From Basidiobolus meristosporus CBS 931.73 (Eukaryota; Basidiobolomycota; Basidiobolomycetes; Basidiobolales; Basidiobolaceae), in the NCBI GenBank assembly GCA_002104905.1, contig MCFE01000324.1, forward strand, positions 30,910-94,909: DNA of 64,000 bases. Reading direction: 5' to 3'. Position numbers and translations under genes: made by a program. The notes below the pieces were generated by a model. It was not told the DNA's origin. It did no database searches and was given only the letters and a program-made list of their open reading frames with translations. Numbering within the stretch: the stretch's first letter is position 1; every line of letters begins with the position of its first letter. Positions 24,148 through 35,283 of this stretch are shown one piece after another.

Positions 24148-24645
24148 ATGGCGTTTCTCACTCGGATTGTGGTCTTGTTTTCTCTACTTCTCTTTGCGCA
24201 GGCGCGATTCTCTCAGTTCCACCTCCAAACGGTGAAGCGCCCAATCACGAACCGAGCCCAGCCGATCAATTGTCCCTCCAACCTTCCGCCACAGGGCTTT
24301 CTGAAGGATGCAGGCTGTAGCGCCATTCGCACGTTAGAAAATGGATTGTTCAGCCCATGCTGCGATTTGAAGGAGACGTGCTACTCTCGGTGTGGGGTCA
24401 CCAAGTTCGAGTGCGAGAATCAATTTCGCATGTGTATGCGTGGCTTTTGCCCTCAGATCACCCAGAACCCACCCAAGGACTGCAACACTGTCTGGGGCTT
24501 CCCGACCGGCAGCGGGTTTGCTGACATGAACCTGGACCGCGCCGAAGATTTCTCCTGTGATGCTTTCCTCAATGCGCAGTTAACCGCAAAGTGCCCCGGA
24601 GTCCTGCTGGGCTCACCTGTGGTAACTAACCCATATGTATATTAG
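24148..24645 (+). CDS. Secreted phospholipase A2 group XII-like protein with altered catalytic dyad
   Basis: Intronless, about 165 aa from ATG 24148 (good Kozak context, GACCATGG). A hydrophobic signal peptide covers about residues 1-19. A Cys-rich core at residues 71-101 reads CC-D-L-K-E-T-CY..RCG...C...F..CM...C. This has the spacing of the PLA2 active-site helix of group XII enzymes (CCxxHDxCYxxCG), followed by a second Cys pair (SCDAFLN...KCPG). The catalytic His-Asp positions read Lys-Glu, so calcium-dependent hydrolysis is not expected; vertebrate PLA2G12B is also a catalytically dead relative. Fold assignment rests on Cys pattern and is moderate; some other Cys-rich secreted protein remains possible. 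Confidence 0.6.
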   Translation: MAFLTRIVVLFSLLLFAQARFSQFHLQTVKRPITNRAQPINCPSNLPPQGFLKDAGCSAIRTLENGLFSPCCDLKETCYSRCGVTKFECENQFRMCMRGFCPQITQNPPKDCNTVWGFPTGSGFADMNLDRAEDFSCDAFLNAQLTAKCPGVLLGSPVVTNPYVY

Positions 24646-24770
24646 AGCATCCAAAATGCAATAAATTCATGGCAAGTTTATTTGATAAAAGTTGAATAGC
24701 ATTGATGAATTAGATTAGAATACATTAGGCGGTGGCATATATATAATTACAAGGTCAATTGGTGGGGAGA

Positions 24771-25160
24771 TTATCTTCGTTGACGTTTCTCAGGACCTGT
24801 GGAGGGGCCCGGCTCGCCATACCGCTTGTTGTTCTCATTGAGCTGATCTAGCGGATTTCTGCCTGTTGGTCTCTTGCTACGGATTTCTGGATATCTTTGG
24901 CTGGGATCTTCGGGCTCTTCATCGGAGTCGCCATGGATAATCGACTCCAGAAGACGAATTCTCCTTGCCTTGAAAGCTTCGGTATCTACATCATGTTCTA
25001 GAGGGGTGGTGACAGCAGGCACCTCAAAGGTGAAGTCGTAGTCGAAAAGAGGGATCTCATGAAATTTATCTAGCTGGTGACCTGGGAGATTCACCGGTGC
25101 ACTGTCGATGCTACGATGTAGCGACAATAGAGTGAGCAGGAGACTCAAGGGCAAACGCAT
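24771..25160 (-). CDS. Small secreted acidic protein with dibasic sites, function unknown
   Basis: A 129-aa intronless frame opening with a clear signal peptide (MRLPLSLLLTLLSLHRSIDS). The mature part is acidic (GDSDEEPEDP) and ends with three clusters that could be kexin sites (SKR, NKR, EKRQRR) flanking short Pro/Gly-rich segments. TATATA boxes sit about 40-50 bp upstream (25205-25212). No family was recognised. A secreted propeptide or effector is possible but inferred only from layout. Confidence 0.55.
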   Translation of the reverse strand: MRLPLSLLLTLLSLHRSIDSAPVNLPGHQLDKFHEIPLFDYDFTFEVPAVTTPLEHDVDTEAFKARRIRLLESIIHGDSDEEPEDPSQRYPEIRSKRPTGRNPLDQLNENNKRYGEPGPSTGPEKRQRR

Positions 25161-25586
25161 GATTAAGGTGGATAGTACGGTAGGCTGTTGATGACAGGCA
25201 GCGGTATATATAATTACAAAATAGGGATCATCTGAGGTCTTGGCAAGCCCTTACACACCAAACCACGTTTAGATCCTCTGAATGGTTCAAATGTTCTGCG
25301 GAATCTTGAAATTATTCTAGAACCTTACTTGGCTAGACACTCCTGAATTATCACATGGTATTTGATGAGCTAGGGTTAGGGTTGGGGATGCGTGGATGCG
25401 GGAATGCCTCCGATGATGAATTGGTGCAAACAGAATGTTCCAATCGTTTTCGCAAGAGTTAATCGGAGGTTTTCTGTTGATGTTGCTACAATGTTGGCTT
25501 CTGAGTCATAAATAATGGCGAGGCGGGTGGATTTTCGAGGCTCCCGCACAACCCCCTTAACCCTTTAACCTAACCGCCTAACCTTC
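25161..25586. other. Divergent promoter region between two secreted-protein genes
   Basis: Separates the minus-strand acidic secreted protein and the plus-strand PL14-like gene. It has a TATATATA box near 25206 and AT-rich sequence. Nothing else was recognised. Confidence 0.5.
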
Positions 25587-26577
25587 ATGTACTTGGCGCT
25601 TTTTATATTGCTGGCCACTGCCCATGCCAACACCGAAATCGCCCAATTGATTACCGAGCGTCTGTCGATGCCACGTAGCGACGACTTTCATATCACCAAT
25701 ATGGTAAACTCCCACCACTCTCTGTCCGATGAGGGGACATTAACGCTTCAAGCCAATCGGCTTGAAGGCATCCTACGGACTGAAGTGAATGGCTTTGCAA
25801 TCACACTGGAATATGACGTGAAACTTGATGCCTTGACTCCTGGCTTCTTGCCAGGCCTCTTCGGCGGCAATGATGAGTGTGGGCCCTTGGGCTACGGAAA
25901 AGACTGCTTCATCATCAGGTAAATCCATTCGTCCAGTTTCTCCCCAACTTGGGGTTGGCTGATCATCCTGTTGCTTTAGTCCCAGGTTTCTGCAGAATGG
26001 TGTTGGCGAGGTTTTTGCAGGCATTCCAGATAAGCCACAGCTACCAAGCCTATGCTCCGCTGGCGAAGAAGCCGTCTCCGTACCACCGAAACTTGGGGAG
26101 ATTGTTTCCATTTGTCGGGATACTGGAGTCTCGCTTTATCGTGGCACCTATCAGCTACAAACAGATCGTTGGCATCACTTTAAGCTCTCCGTCCAGTTAA
26201 ACACAATCGGAGAGCCAGATGGAATATTATTATTAGATGTAGATCAAATCAACGTAATTTATACTCGCAATCTATTGTACAGAGAAAGTCCCGATTTGAT
26301 CCTTGATGGGATCTCCTTCAACTTGACCACTTCTGGAGCTGGTATGCAGTTCAGAAATATCCACATCGATTATGAGATAAAGGAGCCCTTCAATTCTACG
26401 TTTGCTCCGTACTCGGACGTCCCAGTGGAGAGTTGCAACGAGGACGAGTACAGATGCGAGGTGGAGGGTGGCCCGTTCTTCTTTCAATGCGTTGACGAAA
26501 CCTTCATTAAAAGGACCTGCGGGAGAGGCACTCAGTGCCATCAAATCGACTCCGAGATAGAATGTGTATTCCCTTAG
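25587..26577 (+). CDS. Secreted polysaccharide-lyase-14-like protein with C-terminal CBM19-like module (2 exons)
   Basis: Exon 1 25587-25918 and exon 2 25980-26577, intron 25919-25979, joined as FII|SPRFLQNG. A signal peptide covers residues 1 to about 14. The central domain has the hallmarks of the PL14-like beta-jelly roll: LEYDVKLD...PGFLPGLFGGN, NGVGEVFAGIPD, WHHFKLSVQLNT...PDGILLLDVD and DGISFNLTTSG. Those enzymes cleave uronic-acid polymers, but substrate cannot be told here. The last 50 residues hold six Cys in a pattern like the chitin-binding CBM19 (C-x6-C...FFFQC...C-GRGTQC...C). Both assignments are by motif only. Confidence 0.6.
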
Positions 26578-27620
26578 TACAGCACCACTTGACTCTATGA
26601 TAATCTATTAGATCCTCGTTCACCACCAACTACATTACCCACATAAATTTGCTTGAAACTGGGATAGGGGGATGGCTTGCCAGTGCTTTCCTAATGCTTC
26701 TCTATTGCTTCCACCCTCTGGACAGCTGCCGTGCTTGCTGCTTAAATGAACGTATATGGGTGGGTCATTCAACATATTGGGCAATTAATGATTCGAGCAC
26801 CCATTTAGAACCTGAAATCACCGAGTCCAGATCATTGGTCCGTATGCATAATGAAACGTATCCCAACATCCATCTATCCTTGTTGCTAAATGGATGAATC
26901 AAGATAAAGAAATATTAATCAATACACTAAACTCACCCTTGCCTTCGACCTCTTTGCCGATTAGTAACTGGCATTAAGCTGTGGCCAATGGGCCTGCCTC
27001 ACTCTTTCACAGAGCACGCCTGATTGGCTGGAAGCTTATCACGCGAGTCTCCTTAACATCAACTCTTTTCCTATTTGAAGCGTGGCTGGAGAAGCTGGGG
27101 GTTTCAGATGGTGTGGCGATTAAGCGACGGAAGTGAACAAATTATCATGCTTTATCGCATTAATGTGGCTTGGTTCATCGTCAAGCTGATACTTGGGCCT
27201 TTATTTGGCGATTGTGTATCACAACGCTGACAACTCTACGCATGGTTGTTGTGGTGGAATTATCTTGGATCTGATTAATCTATGGCTGGTGTTCATCAAC
27301 GACTGGTCTGTTGGATGCACCCTTCCCAAGTAAACTCCACAATTGTTGCGGTTTGATCCGATATGGTATCACCAATCTCCTGATAGCTACAAATCCAATC
27401 CTATCAAGAGATAGCTTCTCAAGCCCCTCAATTTTCGATTGCTGTTATCATCCAAGTGGTGATCCAATGTGCTAATCTCAAGGAATCGTTACACTGGAAA
27501 GACCTTTAAATAGACACGGCTGACTACTCTGAATAGCACTGCCCTTTGCTTTCAAACTTCGATCGGATTGTCGAAAGCCTCTCTGTATAGCCCTTTCGTT
27601 CGTATCACTATAATAAACTA
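26578..27620. other. Intergenic region upstream of ATP-citrate lyase
   Basis: About 1 kb without a supported gene; probably a long promoter/leader of the lyase gene. An 82-codon frame (26649-26897) shows no recognisable family. Confidence 0.5.
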
Positions 27621-30600
27621 ATGTCTGCCAAGGCCATTCGCGAATTCGATGGAAAGCACCTGCTTGCCCACTGGCTGTTGAACTCTCCAGCCCTACCCGG
27701 TGCCTCAGCTACCACTTCCGCTTTTGTTCCACCAGCCACAAAATTGGCCCAGGTTAAGATTGATACTTCCAAAGTTCAAGAAGATGCTGCTACCTTTGCT
27801 GCTCTCGTTGAGGCCACTCTTGATAACATCGAGGCCACTCAACCATGGGTTCTCACCGAGAAGTTGGTTGCCAAGCCCGACCAGTTGATCAAGCGTCGCG
27901 GTAAGAGCGGCCTTTTGTTGCTCAACGCAGATTGGGCTGATGTCAGAAAGTGGATTGTCGAGCATGCTGGCAAGGAAGTAAAGGTGTGTATATTTAGAGC
28001 CGTGTCCATTCGCTGGATTGAGACTAACTAGCTTTAAGGTTGACAGCGTTGAAGGCGTTCTTAAAACCTTCCTTGTCGAGCCATTCATTCCTCACTCCCA
28101 GGACACCGAATACTACATCTGTATTCAATCCGTTCGCGAGGGAGATATCATCCTTTTCCACCACGAAGGTGGTATTGATGTTGGAGATGTTGACTCCAAG
28201 GCCGTCAAATACACTGTGAAGGTCAACGCTGACTTTGCCTCTGCCGAGGAAATCAAGAATAACCTTCTTGTAAACGTCCCCAAGGAGAAGCAAGACGTAT
28301 TGGTTGACTTCATCACCCGTCTCTACTCTGTCTACGTTGACCTTCATTTCACCTACCTCGAAATCAACCCGCTCGTTGTTGTCGATGGTCAGGATGGTAA
28401 GCCCCCTCAGGTTTACTACTTGGATCTCGCCGCCAAGCTTGATCAGACTGGTGAGTTTGAGGCCGGTTCTAAGTGGGCCATTGCTCGCAAAGGAACTGGG
28501 GAGAGCGAACAACAAAACATCGATCAAGGCCCACCAATGGAATTCCCCGCTCCTTTCGGCCGTGATCTCACCAAAGAAGAAGCATACATCCAGGAATTGG
28601 ACGCCAAGACTGGTGCCAGCTTGAAATTGACCATCCTCAACAAGGACGGTCGCATCTGGACCATGGTTGCTGGTGGTGGTGCCTCTGTAGTGTACAGTGA
28701 TGCCATTGCCGCCCTTGGCTATGCCAACGAGCTTGCCAACTACGGTGAATATTCTGGTGCTCCAACTGAGACCCAAACCTACGAATACGCCAAAACCATC
28801 TTGGATTTGATGACCCGTGGTGCTGAGCCTCATCCTGAAGGCAAGGTCCTCATCATCGGTGGAGGTATTGCCAACTTCACCAATGTAGCCACCACATTCA
28901 AGGGCATCATCCGTGCCCTCAAGGAATTCCAACAAAAGCTGATCTTCCACAATGTCAAGATCTTCATTCGCCGTGCTGGTCCTAATTACCAGGAAGGCCT
29001 TCGTGCTATGCGCGAATTAGGTCAAACTTTGGGTGTGGAGATTAAGGTTTTCGGTCCTGAAACCCATGTTACCGCGATCGTGCCAATGGCCTTGAAGGGA
29101 GTGGATCCCTCGAAGGCATCCACTAAGAGCACCGCCCCTGCAACCCCCAGCCAAGGAGCTTCTGCTCAATCCTCTGCTCTTCCTTCTCCCACCAAGGAGT
29201 CTCCTTCCGCTGCTCAGGAGAATACTAGCTATTTCACCGAGTCAAAATCCGAGGAAAACCCTTGGTACAGACCCTTCTCCAGCACCACCCGTGCCATTAT
29301 CTACGGTCTTCAAACTCGTGCAGTTCAAGGCATGCTCGACTTTGACTTCATCTGTGGCCGTAAAACTCCCTCCGTTGCTGCTATGGTGTATCCATTTGGT
29401 GGCAACCACAACCAGAAATTCTACTGGGGAACGAAGGAGACCCTGGTCCCCGTGTACAAATCTCTTGATGAAGCCATCCACAAGCACGCCGATGTCGATA
29501 CCATCATCAACTTTGCCTCTAGCCGCTCAGTATACTCCTCTACTGTAGAGATTATGGAGTACTCTGAGCAAATCAAGTCCATCTCGATCATTGCTGAGGG
29601 TGTTCCTGAAAGAAGAGCTCGTCAGATCCTGCACTTGGCTGAACAGAAGGGAGTGCTCATCATTGGTCCCGCTACTGTTGGTGGCATCAAACCCGGATGC
29701 TTCAAGATTGGTAACACTGGAGGTATGATGGATAACATTGTTTCCTCCAAACTCTACCGCCCTGGCTCCGTTGGCTATGTTTCCAAGTCTGGAGGTATGT
29801 CCAATGAGCTGAACAACATCATTAGTAGATCCACCAACGGTGTCTACGAGGGCGTTGCTATCGGCGGTGATCGTTATCCAGGATCTACCTTCATTGATCA
29901 CTTGTTGAGATATGAGGCCGATCCTGACTGCAAAATGCTGGTTTTGCTTGGTGAAGTTGGTGGCGTTGAAGAATACAAGGTCGCCGAAGCCGTCAAATCC
30001 GGAAAGATCACCAAACCCGTTGTTGCTTGGTGTATTGGTACTTGTGCTAGCATGTTCCAGACTGAGGTCCAATTCGGACATGCTGGTGCATGTGCTAACT
30101 CTGACGGCGAAACCGCTGATGCTAAAAACAGAGGTCTGCGCGCCGCTGGTGTTATTGTCCCTGACACCTTCGAGGAGCTGCCCTTGGTCTTGAACCAAAC
30201 CTACCAGAAGTTGGTCGACAGCGGAGTTATTGTGCCCGCTGCTGAGCCCGAGCCACCCAAGATCCCCATTGATTACAACTGGGCCATGGAACTTGGATTG
30301 GTGCGTAAGCCTGCCTCCTTCGTGTCTACCATCTGTGATGACCGTGGCCAAGAACTTCTCTATGCCGGTATGAGAATTAGTGAAGTCTTCGAGCAGGATG
30401 TCGGTGTTGGTGGTGTTCTTAGCTTGCTTTGGTTCAAGCGTCGCCTTCCCGATTATGCATCCAAATTCATTGAGATGGTTTTGATGCTGACTGCTGATCA
30501 CGGACCTGCCGTGTCTGGCGCACACAATACCATTGTAACTGCTCGTGCTGGCAAAGACCTTGTCAGCTCATTGGTCTCTGGTTTGTTGACCATTGGTGAT

Positions 30601-31146
30601 AGATTCGGTGGAGCCCTTGACGGTGCTGCCCAAACCTTCTCTAACGCATATGACCAGAACTTGACTCCCCGTGAGTTTGTCGACACCATGCGCAAGCAGA
30701 ACAAGTTGATTTTGGGTATTGGCCACAAGATCAAGTCTCGCAACAACCCTGATTTGCGTGTCACCTTGGTAACTGAGTATGCCAAGAAGCACTTCCCCTC
30801 CACCCCAGTCTTGGATTACGCACTCGCCGTCGAGCAAATCACCACCTCCAAGAAGGACAACCTGATTCTAAACGTTGATGGCGCTATTGGCGTTCTCTTT
30901 GTTGATCTTCTTCGCAACAGCGGTGCATTCTCCCGCGAGGAGGCCGATGAATATGTCCGCATCGGAACCCTTAACGGCCTCTTCGTTCTCGGTAGAAGCA
31001 TTGGTTTCATTGGTCACTACATCGATCAGAAGCGCCTCAAGCAAGGTCTCTACAGACACCCTTGGGATGATATCTCCTATATTCTCCCCGAAAGCGAATC
31101 CGCTCGCGCATTTGTTAGTGCCAAGAAAGTCTCCAAATCATCCTAA
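27621..31146 (+). CDS. ACLY: ATP-citrate lyase, single-chain fused form (2 exons)
   Basis: Makes cytosolic acetyl-CoA plus oxaloacetate from citrate, CoA and ATP, feeding lipid synthesis and acetylation. Exons 27621-27983 and 28039-31146 give about 1155 aa. The N-terminal ATP-grasp/citrate-binding part is followed by a Ser/Pro/Ala-rich linker (about 29110-29230). The CoA-ligase part follows, with the phospho-histidine loop [20 protein letters not shown] (about 30080). The C-terminal citrate-synthase-like part contains [13 protein letters not shown] and [17 protein letters not shown] single fused polypeptide is the animal/basidiomycete/zygomycete form; ascomycetes split it in two genes. Frames on the opposite strand are shadows. 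Confidence 0.97.
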
Positions 31147-31749
31147 ATACCACATTCACCATCCAGTTGTGTCTCAATAGTGACGACAGTCTCCAAGCAT
31201 TTATCTTCACATACGCATATTAAATTACCACTTATCACATTCAATCATAACAATTCGATAAATTAAGTCAATCTTTTTGATTAACTCATTTTGTGGGGTG
31301 GATTGCATTGTGAGTAACAAGTGCTTTTGTAGAGGCGTTGAAGGCATCGCATTTCCCGTGCTTTCATCACCGAATGGTTGTCGTGCAGCAGCCACCAAAT
31401 CCCACAATACTTCAAGCCCAGCGGCTACTCCGATAGGTCAACCACTGTAGATCAAGCGAAGCCATTTTACCGTTGCCGGAAGACTTGCTTTTCAGAGAAA
31501 TACTGAGGAGCTGTCCTAGGAGCTGTCCTACCATACTTACTCACACTCAATCAAATCATGTGTCGATTTCTAAATTAAGCTTACCTTAAAGCGAGTCCAC
31601 GTTCACATACGACCATTATAGATAGTAAATTGGGGTCCCAACCGGAATGGGGTGTTGGGTTTCAATGACAGCTAGGTTAGACAAAACTAGCCATCGCCAT
31701 TTCTTTGCCAGGTCACCGCTCTCTATCTTTCGTAACAATACACCCCAAT
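31147..31749. other. Intergenic ACLY / KGD4
   Basis: 3' flank of ACLY and promoter of the KGD4-type gene. A 60-codon minus frame (31225-31407) and a 12-bp double repeat GAGCTGTCCTAG (about 31508-31531) are present. No supported gene. Confidence 0.5.
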
Positions 31750-32152
31750 ATGCAGCCTACTTTTGTGAGATTAGCTGTAACTGTACCCAAGAAACACGTC
31801 CCCTTGATCAAGTTCCTGGGGCCTCGCAAGAAGCTTAATTTACAAAACACCTATGGTAGGGAGTCGAAATGTGCCATCACACTCCATTTAGTCTAATCCA
31901 TTATTTACTCTTCCCCCATCTCTAGCTACCCAAAATACCATCTCCAATACCAATAGTGTCTCTCAAAAGGCTGCTGAAAAGAGCAGTGTCACCTACAACG
32001 AACTTCCCGCTCGTTTCAAGAGAATTCCATTAACACCCGAAGAGATCGAAGCAGTCGAGGTACCTATAGATATAAGTTTTAGCGTTATTGATGGAGCAAT
32101 GCCACTGACCATTTTTCGTCGTTAGATGGGTGGAGCTGGATTCGTTTATTGA
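31750..32152 (+). CDS. KGD4: 2-oxoglutarate dehydrogenase adaptor Kgd4 / mitochondrial MRPS36-type protein (3 exons)
   Basis: Recovered by joining exons 31750-31855, 31926-32059 and 32126-32152 (88 aa). The protein starts MQPTFVRLAVTVPKK, followed by HVPLIKFLGPRK. It ends YNELPARFKRIPLTPEEIEA-VE-MGGAGFVY. The ELPARF(R/K)..P...EE(I/L)E.(I/V)..GGA tail is the signature of yeast Ymr31/Kgd4 and animal MRPS36, which tether the E3 subunit to the 2-oxoglutarate dehydrogenase core in mitochondria. The N-terminus looks like a short mitochondrial presequence. The last exon is only 27 nt (eight codons plus stop). Both introns are GT-AG and in phase. An ORF scan misses this gene. Confidence 0.9.
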
Positions 32153-32689
32153 AGCTTGCGTGTCTTGGGTTAGCATGACATGAGCAATAACACTGTAATT
32201 TACCCTGATTTCCAAACATTGTATGCACTCTACTCACTAAATTATGTGCTCAGCACTAAAGTCCTGATAGTCTTCATTTTATCAATCAAATCCTAATAAT
32301 TGCATTATTCTCGCGTATCCAGTACCATCAGACTGGAAAGTGGATGCTGATAATTATCATCTTCAGTATTCGCGGTGGTAATATAACTTATTTGGGTCCA
32401 AGTTTTAGTGGATACACATGATATTTAAGCCAAGCTGCTGACTTGACGATTATATTGATGTTTAACACGATCTTTTTCTTCGAATAAAACATCCGGAAAT
32501 ATTAAATAGACAAATATTAAGATAATCTGAGGTTTGGAAGATTATGGATCTGTCGAGGTAACTAATTGATCGTGGCGGGGAAGCGATGACGGGTAAGCTA
32601 AAAATTTTACTATAGAACGGGTATTCCGGTTAGCTCACACCACTCAGTTTCCACTTCTTCAAACCACTTTCTTTTGAATAACGTTCAAT
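32153..32689. other. Intergenic KGD4 / PHB2
   Basis: AT-rich spacer and prohibitin promoter. No gene or repeat recognised. Confidence 0.5.
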
Positions 32690-33800
32690 ATGGCTCAGCA
32701 AGCTGCTAACTTCATGAGAGGCAATGGTAAGTCCCTTTTCACCGGGGCTGGTGCCTTGATTACTTTGGGTGCCCTTGGTTATGGTATCAACGCTTCCTTG
32801 TTCAACGGTAGGTGCTGTTTGATTTTGAGTTGTTGGAGACGCACAACTTAACTCTTTTTACAGTCGATGGTGGTCACAGAGCCGTCAAGTACTCGAGAAT
32901 TTTTGGTGTCCAGAAGGAGATTTACCAAGAAGGTACCCACATCGTTATTCCTTGGTTGGAAACCCCAATCATCTATGATGTCCGTGCCAAGCCCAGAAAC
33001 ATTGCCTCCTTGACCGGTACCAAGGGTAAGTCGTCACGAGTCATGATAATTTCGGACATGTATCCTTAGTCACGCATATTATTCAGATCTTCAAATGGTC
33101 AACATCACTGTTCGTGTCCTCTCCAAGCCTCAACCCGAAGCTTTGGACACTATTTATAGAACCTTGGGCACCGACTACGATGAGAGAGTGTTGCCTTCCA
33201 TTGTTAACGAAGTTTTGAAGAGTGTTGTTGCCCAATTCAACGCTTCCCAGATCATCACTCAGCGTGAGCGTGTCAGTAGACTAGTTCGTGAGAACTTGGT
33301 TCGCCGTGCTCTTCGTTTCAACATTGTGTTGGACGATGTTTCTATCACCCATGTTGCCTTCTCACCCGAGTTCTCCAGCGCCGTTGAAGCCAAGCAAATT
33401 GCCCAGCAGGAGGCCCAAAGAGCTTTCTTCATTGTCGAACGTGCCAAGCAAGACAAGCAATCTACTATCATCAAGGCTGATGGTGAAGCCCGTTCTGCTG
33501 AGCTCATTGGTGAGGCTATCCGCAACAAGCCTGGTTTCATTGCTCTTAGAAAGATTGAAGCTGCTCGCGAGATCGCCCACATCATCGCCAACTCTAACAA
33601 CCGTGTTATGTTGGATGCTGACACACTTTTGCTCAATGTCCAAACCAACATGTAACTATCCTCATTTCTTAAGCAATCAGCTGTTTCGAGTGCTAATTGA
33701 AATTCTTAGTCCTCCCTCCACCACAATTTTCTCCGAAACCTCCGCTCCTGCTCCTGCTCCTGCTGCCGCACCAGTCGAGGTCGCCGTGGATTCCGAGTAG
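32690..33800 (+). CDS. PHB2: Prohibitin-2 (4 exons)
   Basis: Subunit of the ring-shaped prohibitin complex in the mitochondrial inner membrane; it stabilises unassembled proteins and membrane organisation. Exons: 32690-32807, 32864-33025, 33087-33651 and 33710-33800. The N-terminal hydrophobic anchor ([17 protein letters not shown]) precedes [15 protein letters not shown], the PHB2 type, and the SPFH domain. A coiled-coil region follows ([18 protein letters not shown]). The fourth exon gives a short Ala/Pro repeat tail ([10 protein letters not shown]). GTAAGT at 32727 inside exon 1 is a decoy donor; reading through restores the family N-terminus. Confidence 0.95.
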
Positions 33801-34099
33801 ATAATCCAAACATGCATCACTTTACGTAGTAAATTCTTCTATATTAGACTCTACATGCCCCTCCCCAATACCAGTGTCTTATACATTTTTACACAATTAA
33901 ATGGAACATCAGCCCATAACTCAACTCAATATTTCAATTGCTTCCATGATTTGCATTTATTTTAAACAAGAATTAAGCCCATGATCAGATTTTTCTTGCT
34001 GATTTTGCCATTGACACGGGTCTTGGTGCAATAAAAGATTCCGGCCAAAGCAGTAGCAATCTTCCTCTTTCCATTTTCCCGTAGGGATATTCAGTCGAC

Positions 34100-34763
34100 A
34101 TGGTTAGTATTAGTATTTTTCTGGAGTAGATCGGCACTGATTTCAATGGATGAATGCTGCCCACGCTTGGATATTGCAGTTGAGACTCACCACGATTCAT
34201 CTTCCTAGGGTATTGACATCAAGAAACATCACGTAAAGAAGGGCAACAGAACCGAGCCCCGTAGCCAAGATGTCTACCTCAGATTGTTGGTGAAGTTGTA
34301 CAGATTCCTTGCCCGTCGTACCGACGCCAGCTTCAACAAGGTTATCCTCAAGCGTCTCTTTATGTCTCGCATCAACAGACCCCCTCTCTCCATCTCTCGC
34401 TTGGCCCGCTATGTCAAGGGTAAGGAGGGCAAGATCGCCGTTGTTGTTGGTACCATCACCGATGACGAGCGTCTCTTGGAAGTCCCCAAGCTCTCTGTCT
34501 GCGCTCTTCGTGTCACCAAGACCGCTCGTGCCAGAATCTTGAAGGCCGGTGGTGAGATCATCACTTTCGATCAATTGGCTCTTCGTGCCCCTACCGGTGC
34601 CAACACTGTTCTCTTGAGAGGTCCCAAGAACTCTCGTGAGGCCGTCAAGCACTTCGGAGCTGCCGGTGTTCCCAAGAGCCACGCTAAGCCTTATGTTCGC
34701 TCCAAGGGCCGCAAGTTCGAGCGTGCCAGAGGTCGCCGTGCCAGCCGTGGTTACAAGAACTAA
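34100..34763 (+). CDS. RPL18: 60S ribosomal protein eL18 (2 exons)
   Basis: Core large-subunit ribosomal protein. The initiator ATG (34100-34102) stands alone in exon 1, with an intron at 34103-34208 directly after it; exon 2 (34209-34763) begins [12 protein letters not shown], the invariant eL18 start. The full-length protein of about 185 aa ends RASRGYKN. A one-codon first coding exon is a known layout for fungal ribosomal protein genes. AATAAA lies at about 34810. The antisense frame 34197-34799 is a shadow. Confidence 0.97.
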
Positions 34764-35283
34764 ACACGTACACCAGGATTCATGGACTATCTCTCCCATT
34801 CAATCCAACAATAAACTTGCTTATACATCAATCATATCGTTTCATGCTTATAAAGGTGGTTAATTTCGCATTACCCGCTATTTCCCCGCTATTTCCCCTA
34901 ACCCTTAATCACCCTGTGTCCTTAATCATCGTACTTTGAAAGAGTATTAGCTTCGTGATTAACCAAGGTCCTCCAATGCACTCATGTTGAGTCAGAGGAT
35001 CCGATAAGATAAGACAAATGGATCCTACACCAAGAATATGCCAGAAGATCCGTTTATGGTTGAGTAACTTTTGTCCTACACAAAGTTGCCATTTGCTTGA
35101 CGCTCATCTCCAGATTAAAATTTTATCTCTTTTATCAAGACTGATTACGATCACTCTAAGCGCTTCTATTGGTTATCCCGAGCAAGGGTTTTCTCGAGCA
35201 GCATTACAAAAGCTTACTGGAGGCGTAATGGCTCGTCAGTTGCTACAGCAGCCTCATAACACTTCTTTTTGAATACAATCAGC
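34764..35283. other. Intergenic RPL18 / ADE17
   Basis: 3' flank of RPL18 and promoter of the purine gene. A short direct repeat CGCTATTTCCC (about 34877-34897) is visible. No gene. Confidence 0.5.

Noticed and set aside
28024-30525. Long minus-strand frames (308 and 332 codons)
   Set aside because: Antisense shadows of ATP-citrate lyase, which has clear motifs on the + strand.
31225-31600. Possible small minus-strand gene between ACLY and KGD4
   Set aside because: A 60-codon frame and upstream ATGs exist, but no consistent splice model or recognisable family could be built.
34197-34799. 200-codon minus frame
   Set aside because: Antisense shadow of eL18.
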